A stretch of 11,404 nucleotides of DNA from CAJINA01 sp964647585 (GTDB lineage: Bacteria > Desulfobacterota > Desulfobacteria > Desulfobacterales > CAJINA01). The stretch spans positions 1 through 11,404 of the forward strand of contig CAZYGG010000096.1 of assembly GCA_964647585.1 (NCBI GenBank), in the 5' to 3' direction. A program made the translations under genes and the position numbers. A model generated the notes under the pieces. That model had not been told where the DNA came from, did no database searches, and saw only the letters and a program-made list of their open reading frames with translations. Shown here piece after piece: positions 7,857 through 11,404 of this stretch. Position 1 is the first letter of the stretch, and each line of letters opens with the position of its first letter.

Positions 7857-8000
7857 AGAAGCCATCTCAGAAACGGATTTTGGTTCAAGATCAAGGCGGA
7901 CGCGAATATCAAACCGGAGGAATACATCGGGTATTTTGAGGATTTGATGTAAGCGCCCAACGCCGAGATTGGGCCAAAAGACTTTTCTGAGATGGCTTCT
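7857..8000 (+). repeat. 144-bp repeat element, copy A, with 17-bp terminal inverted repeats (MITE-like)
   Basis: The first 17 bases (AGAAGCCATCTCAGAAA) are the perfect reverse complement of the last 17, and a flanking T (7856) and A (8001) extend the match by one pair. A second copy in opposite orientation lies at 9342-9485, identical at 127 of 144 positions with no gaps. Inside lie a frame ending in a stop at 7950-7952 with the peptide GFWFKIKADANIKPEEY and a small hairpin at 7955-7974 (GCCCAA/TTGGGC). No transposase is encoded, so it would be a non-autonomous element or a structured RNA family. TA flanks are compatible with insertion at TA, as in IS630/mariner-type elements, but this is not proven. 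Confidence 0.85.
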
Positions 8001-8027
8001 AATAATAATCGAACCTTAACAGCGCCT

Positions 8028-8033
8028 AAAGGA
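8028..8033 (+). promoter_or_regulatory. Ribosome binding site of hisD
   Basis: AAAGGA lies 8 nt before the ATG at 8042. It sits 27 nt beyond the end of repeat copy A, so the repeat insertion left the translation start intact. Confidence 0.6.
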
Positions 8034-8041
8034 CAGCCGCG

Positions 8042-9343
8042 ATGAAAATCTACAACTACCCTTCCAAAGAAGCGCGCCGCCGTGTGCAGCAGATTGCCGG
8101 GCGCGACCTGGGATTCAAGAAAAAGGACCTGCTGGCAGTCACCCGCATCCTGGAAGATGTCCGGCAAAACGGTGATACGGCGGTGGTCAAGTATGCCCGC
8201 CAGTTTGACGCGCCTAGAATATCCGCCAAGGCCCTGAAAGCAACCGATGCGGAAATGGCCGCCGCCTTGAAACAGGTTGACCGGCCGTTTGTGCGTTCGC
8301 TCAACAAGGCCATCCGTCAGATAGAATCTTTCCATAGACAGCAGCTCCCCAAATCCTGGATGGACACCCGGCGCGAAGGTACCCTGCTGGGCCAGATCGT
8401 CCACCCCGTGGAGGTGGCCGGCGTCTATGTGCCCGGCGCCAAGGGCGGCACCACACCCCTGGTATCCTCGGTACTGATGGGGGCTCTGCCGGCCCGGATT
8501 GCCGGCGTTAAGGAAATCGTCATGGTGACGCCGTCCAAGAAAGACGGGTCCATAGACCCCCATCTGCTGGTGGCCGCAAAGAAGGTTGGCATCAACTCTG
8601 TCTTTAAAATCGGCAGCGCCTGGGCCATAGGCGCCCTGGCTTACGGTACCCAGAGCGTACCCCGGGCGGATGTGATTGTAGGCCCGGGTAATATGTACGT
8701 CACCCTGGCCAAGAAAATCGTCTCCGGCACGGTGGGAATCGACATGATTGCCGGGCCCAGTGAAATTTTGATCATTGCCGATGAAACCGCTGAACCCACG
8801 CACCTGGCCGCAGATATGCTCAGCCAGGCCGAACACGATGTTATGGCTTCCGCGGTCCTTTTGACCCCGTCGCCGGAGATCGCCAAAGCAACCGCAAGCC
8901 AGGTGAAACAGCAGCTGTCGCAACTGACCCGGAAAGATATCGCCCAGGCGTCCATTAAACGTTTCGGCACCATTATCGTGGTTCCGGATATCCGGTCAGC
9001 CGTAGATATCGCCAATGAGTTTGCTCCCGAGCATCTCGAGCTGATTGTAAAAGAGCCTTTTGAGGTGGTTGGAAATTTAAAAAACGCGGGAGCCATCTTT
9101 GTGGGGGCGTATACCCCGGAACCGGTCGGTGACTATATCGCCGGGCCGAACCACGTCCTGCCCACAGCCGGAACAGCCCGCTTTTCATCGGCGCTGTCCG
9201 TGGAGACGTTCATTAAAAAAACCAGCCTGATTCAATACAGCCGCAAAGCGTTTCAAAAAGATGCGGCTGACATTATCCGACTGGCAAATATCGAGGGGTT
9301 AGACGCCCACGCGAATGCCGTACAAGTCAGGCTAAAAAAATAG
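8042..9343 (+). CDS. hisD: Histidinol dehydrogenase
   Basis: Catalyses the last two steps of histidine synthesis, oxidising L-histidinol to histidine with two NAD+ at a zinc site. The protein has 433 residues, a normal length, and the key residues are in place. SQAEHD supplies Q262 and H265 as zinc ligands, APEHLEL holds the catalytic E330/H331 pair, VGDYIAGPNHVLPT holds D364 and H371, and GLDAHANAV holds H423 near the C-terminus. These correspond to Q259, H262, E326, H327, D360, H367 and H419 of the E. coli enzyme. GPGNMYV and GPSEILI are also typical. No other his gene is in the window, so it is not part of a compact his operon. Inverted repeats lie on both sides; its TAG stop (9341-9343) overlaps the first two bases of copy B. 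Confidence 0.98.
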   Translation: MKIYNYPSKEARRRVQQIAGRDLGFKKKDLLAVTRILEDVRQNGDTAVVKYARQFDAPRISAKALKATDAEMAAALKQVDRPFVRSLNKAIRQIESFHRQQLPKSWMDTRREGTLLGQIVHPVEVAGVYVPGAKGGTTPLVSSVLMGALPARIAGVKEIVMVTPSKKDGSIDPHLLVAAKKVGINSVFKIGSAWAIGALAYGTQSVPRADVIVGPGNMYVTLAKKIVSGTVGIDMIAGPSEILIIADETAEPTHLAADMLSQAEHDVMASAVLLTPSPEIAKATASQVKQQLSQLTRKDIAQASIKRFGTIIVVPDIRSAVDIANEFAPEHLELIVKEPFEVVGNLKNAGAIFVGAYTPEPVGDYIAGPNHVLPTAGTARFSSALSVETFIKKTSLIQYSRKAFQKDAADIIRLANIEGLDAHANAVQVRLKK

Positions 9344-9485
9344 AAGCCATTTCAAAAAAGTCTTTTGGCCCAATCTCGGCGTTGGACGCTCATACCAAAT
9401 CCTCGAAATACTTGCTGTATTCCTCGGGTTTGATATTCGCGTCCGCCTTGATCTTGAACCAAAATCCATCCTTGAAATGGCTTCC
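9342..9485 (-). repeat. 144-bp repeat element, copy B, inverted relative to copy A
   Basis: Reverse complement of the element at 7857-8000 with 17 substitutions and no indels. The ends still pair over 17 positions, with three G-T wobbles when read in the element's own direction. The element fills 142 of the 151 nt between hisD and the convergent yhhN gene. In that position it could act as a transcript-end hairpin for either gene, though no T-run follows. The internal frame is also open, with GFWFKIKADANIKPEEY intact and a TGA stop at the same place as the TAA in copy A. Confidence 0.85.
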
Positions 9486-9494
9486 TGGGACATC

Positions 9495-10145
9495 TCACCC
9501 GAGGTTCACTGATAGCGCCAGCAGGTACTGCCCCGTGTAGTAAAGGGGCAGGCCGACCAGCCTGTTCAGGTACTCCTTTTTTACAAAGCGATTCCGGGCT
9601 ACAAACAGATCGGACAAATAGAATAAAATTGCGCCGGTTACCACCAGCAGACGTCCGCGCGCCGCAATCCCTTCACTGTTGAAAACTGCCAATGCCCCGA
9701 TGAGCATCAGGGAAATGACCAGTATATAAACGACCACCGGGCCCAGCATGGACCCGAGATGGGGTTTAAGCCAGATAAAGACGGCCGCGCTGATACCGAT
9801 GATAACCAGGGTGCTGACCTGCGCCCAGGCACTGGCAGGCACAAGGGATAGAAACCCGAAAACGTAGAGCACATGCCCTAAAAGGAAGGATATCAACCCT
9901 ACCAGGAACATGGGCTTCTGGGGCAATGCGAGAAAGACATCCCCGCCGAGACAAAAGATAAGGCCCGCCAGGAGCCAGTAATAATAGCTTGGGGCCGGGT
10001 GTGGCTGGATCACGGCCAGAACGATAAAGCCGATTGAGGCCAGCGGTTTGGTCATGAGCTTACCCTTCAGGCTCTCATTTTTCTCTGCCATGAGCAGTCC
10101 GATCAACAATACTCCGCCCGCAATCATTATCCCGGCATTCAACAT
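9495..10145 (-). CDS. yhhN: YhhN/TMEM86-family membrane protein (probable lysoplasmalogenase)
   Basis: 216 residues, almost entirely hydrophobic, with about eight predicted membrane helices (roughly 2-19, 32-47, 53-73, 80-100, 108-125, 132-153, 164-182, 194-213). Family marks are GGDVFL (D69) in helix 3, a His in helix 4 (LLGHVLYVF, H91), GAILFYLSDLFVARNRF (D179) in helix 7 and LYYTGQYLLAL at the end. Characterised members of this family hydrolyse the vinyl-ether bond of lysoplasmalogens; some anaerobic bacteria make plasmalogens, which would provide a substrate, but activity here is inferred. The start is supported by AAGGGG about 7 nt upstream on the minus strand. It is convergent with hisD and divergent from the activase gene, and shares an operon with neither. 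Confidence 0.85.
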   Translation of the reverse strand: MLNAGIMIAGGVLLIGLLMAEKNESLKGKLMTKPLASIGFIVLAVIQPHPAPSYYYWLLAGLIFCLGGDVFLALPQKPMFLVGLISFLLGHVLYVFGFLSLVPASAWAQVSTLVIIGISAAVFIWLKPHLGSMLGPVVVYILVISLMLIGALAVFNSEGIAARGRLLVVTGAILFYLSDLFVARNRFVKKEYLNRLVGLPLYYTGQYLLALSVNLG

Positions 10146-10228
10146 GTGCCGCCCCTTTCATCTCACAACAGAATATAGCTTGAAAAAGTTTTACGATAGC
10201 GATTGCTAAAAATATGTTCCGATTGATC

Positions 10229-10330
10229 TATCCTGTCATTCTGAGGAGTGAAACGACGAAGAATCCCTCGCATGGAAGCCTATGCCTTAAATTGCAGGGA
10301 ACTCTTCGCTCCGCTCAGAGTGACAGGATA
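10229..10330. repeat. About 100-bp imperfect palindromic intergenic repeat
   Basis: TATCCTGTCATTCTGAG (10229-10245) pairs with CTCAGAGTGACAGGATA (10314-10330) with one mismatch. The arms continue inward with GAGTGAAACGACGAAGAATCCC against GGGAACTCTTCGCTCC, interrupted by small bulges. The TCATTCTGAG...GAAGAATC wording is that of a dispersed palindromic repeat seen between genes in many unrelated bacteria. It fills much of the gap between the divergent yhhN and activase genes, where it would form a long hairpin in RNA. Confidence 0.7.
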
Positions 10331-10371
10331 ACGGAACGCATGCATGACAATCGGTTTAATTATGTGTAAAC

Positions 10372-10400
10372 CGTCATACCGGACTTGATCCGGTATCCAG
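10372..10400. repeat. Short palindromic repeat (ACCGGACTTGATCCGGT type)
   Basis: ATACCGGA (10376-10383) and TCCGGTAT (10389-10396) form a perfect 8-bp stem over a CTTGA loop. The flanking CGTCATACCGGA...TCCGGTATCCAG is a widespread intergenic repeat that, when translated, gives the spurious peptide IPDQVRYDG. It lies 15 nt before the activase ribosome site and would be in its leader if transcription starts upstream, so it might affect translation or message stability. Confidence 0.7.
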
Positions 10401-10411
10401 TAATAACAATC

Positions 10412-10418
10412 GGAGGAG
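10412..10418 (+). promoter_or_regulatory. Strong ribosome binding site of the activase gene
   Basis: GGAGGAG ends 4 nt before the ATG at 10423, a near-ideal Shine-Dalgarno sequence that fixes the start. Confidence 0.75.
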
Positions 10419-10422
10419 ATAC

Positions 10423-11205
10423 ATGCTGACAGCAGGTTGTGATGTGGGCTCCAGAACCGCAAAAGCCGTGATCCTGGAAAACAATACAATCCTTACAACT
10501 GCGGTGATCTCAGCCAGGCTGGATCCGGTTGACTCTGCCAAAAGTGTCATGGATATCGCCCTGTCACAGGCCGGGCTGTGCCTGGAGAATATCCACAAAA
10601 TCATAGGAACCGGCTACGGGCAGCAGCAGATTCCCTTTGCCCACACCTGTGAATCTGAAATCGTCTGCCACGCCAGAGGGGCCTTCTGGAACATTCCCAC
10701 GGCCAGAACGATTGTGGATATCGGCGGGCAGGATTCAAAGGCCATCAAACTCGACGAGAACGGCCGGGTCATGCGTTATTCCTATAACGACAAATGTGCG
10801 GCCGGGACCGGCCGCTTTCTGGAGATCATGGCCGGGGCCCTGCAGGTTGAGCTCGATGAGATGGGGGCCATTGGGCAAGCCTATCAGGAAGAGATCTGCA
10901 TCTCCAATCAATGCGTAATTTTTGCAGAAACCGAAGTGGTGTCATTGATAAACGAGGAAAAGGAGGTGGCGGATATTTTAAATGCACTGCACTGTTCGCT
11001 GGGCAAACGGGTGGCCGCCCAGGTCCGCAGCCTGCTCATTGAAGAAGATGTGATCATGACCGGCGGGGTTGCCAAAAATATCGGTGTGTTCGATGCCCTG
11101 GCCCAGGGACTCGGGGTCGGGTTAAAACAACTGGAGGGCATTGATCCCCAGATAAACGGTGCCCTGGGGGCGGCCTTAATTGCGGCCAATGGAAACCCTG
11201 CGTGA
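10423..11205 (+). CDS. 2-hydroxyacyl-CoA dehydratase / benzoyl-CoA reductase-type activase (BadF/BadG/BcrA/BcrD ATPase family)
   Basis: 260 residues, the size of HgdC-like activators. These homodimeric, oxygen-sensitive proteins hold one [4Fe-4S] cluster between subunits and use ATP to push a low-potential electron into a dehydratase or reductase. The actin/hexokinase-type fold is clear: phosphate loop GCDVGSRTAKAV (5-16), GTGYGQ (62-67), second phosphate loop DIGGQDSKAI (99-108) and adenosine motif MTGGVAKN. The cluster ligands are C125 in NDKCAAGTGRFLE and C164 in SNQCVIFAETEV, matching C127 and C166 of Acidaminococcus HgdC. No dehydratase subunits (HgdA/HgdB or BcrB/BcrC type) are visible beside it, so the electron acceptor cannot be named. 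The next gene starts inside its stop (GTGA overlap), which points to translational coupling. Confidence 0.93.
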   Translation: MLTAGCDVGSRTAKAVILENNTILTTAVISARLDPVDSAKSVMDIALSQAGLCLENIHKIIGTGYGQQQIPFAHTCESEIVCHARGAFWNIPTARTIVDIGGQDSKAIKLDENGRVMRYSYNDKCAAGTGRFLEIMAGALQVELDEMGAIGQAYQEEICISNQCVIFAETEVVSLINEEKEVADILNALHCSLGKRVAAQVRSLLIEEDVIMTGGVAKNIGVFDALAQGLGVGLKQLEGIDPQINGALGAALIAANGNPA

Positions 11206-11404
11206 AAGTTTTCAATGACATTATCAAGTCGTTAGACGGGTATAAAAGCGCCAAACGCAAACCGGGCGGATACCGGGTGTTTCAGGCCGAAAAACGGCCG
11301 GCCTGGCCCGGTGCCGGGAACCGGGACATCATCCTGATGCCGGATCTGGCCGTTGAATTCGGCAGCCCGGAAACGGCGTCTGTCTCGTTTGGCGTCTGGA
11401 CCGG
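11202..11404 (+). CDS. Unrecognised protein coupled to the activase, 3' end outside window
   Basis: A GTG start overlaps the activase TGA in a GTGA arrangement, and the frame stays open to the window edge (67 codons). The peptide begins MKVFNDIIKSLDGY, continues with a basic stretch (YKSAKRKPGGYRVFQAEKR) and then a more hydrophobic, apparently folded segment including IILMPDLAVEFG. No signal peptide, membrane segment or catalytic motif can be seen. The 4-nt overlap suggests co-translation, so it may act in the same process as the activase. I do not recognise the family from this fragment. Confidence 0.6.
   Translation, partial: MKVFNDIIKSLDGYKSAKRKPGGYRVFQAEKRPAWPGAGNRDIILMPDLAVEFGSPETASVSFGVWT

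Noticed and set aside
7853..8923. Long - strand frame (356 codons) opposite hisD and through repeat copy A
   Set aside because: Antisense shadow of hisD; the apparent start region is simply the complement of the repeat element.
7857..9485. CRISPR array or direct-repeat array
   Set aside because: There are only two copies, inverted and 1.3 kb apart around a gene; no spacer-like periodicity exists.
10280..10489. Small minus-strand protein containing YWIPDQVRYDG
   Set aside because: This is the well-known spurious translation of two palindromic intergenic repeats, not a gene.

Overview
The window looks like a chromosomal segment from an anaerobic bacterium of the Desulfobacterota (sulfate-reducer-like deltaproteobacteria). 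The lineage is inferred from gene content and protein style, not from a marker gene. Supporting signs are an oxygen-sensitive BcrA/BadF/HgdC-type 2-hydroxyacyl-CoA dehydratase activase, a serC and a hisD each standing alone, moderate G+C, and short palindromic repeats between genes.

Positions 1-6418 (+) hold one stress or starvation-type gene cluster: the C-terminal half of a PrkA/YeaG protein (cut by the window edge), a YeaH-type VWA protein (DUF444), a SpoVR/YcgB protein, and a second, longer and divergent PrkA-like P-loop protein. Gaps are 51, 54 and 25 nt, so this is probably one transcript. In Escherichia coli yeaG and yeaH are adjacent and co-regulated, and ycgB is elsewhere. Here all three families sit together with an additional PrkA paralogue, which is the main system-level observation.

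Positions 6419-7621 hold a two-way hairpin terminator and serC (-). Positions 7622-9494 hold hisD (+), flanked by two inverted copies of a 144-bp element (7857-8000 and 9342-9485). The copies have 17-bp terminal inverted repeats. Their differences keep base pairing, and they share a short reading frame with a stop at the same place. The downstream copy fills almost the whole hisD-yhhN gap, and the hisD stop codon lies on its edge.

Positions 9495-10145 encode a YhhN/TMEM86-family membrane protein (-). The 277-nt divergent gap after it carries two palindromic intergenic repeats. From 10423 (+) an activase of the BadF/BadG/BcrA/BcrD family begins, overlapping by 4 nt a second, unrecognised gene that runs off the window.
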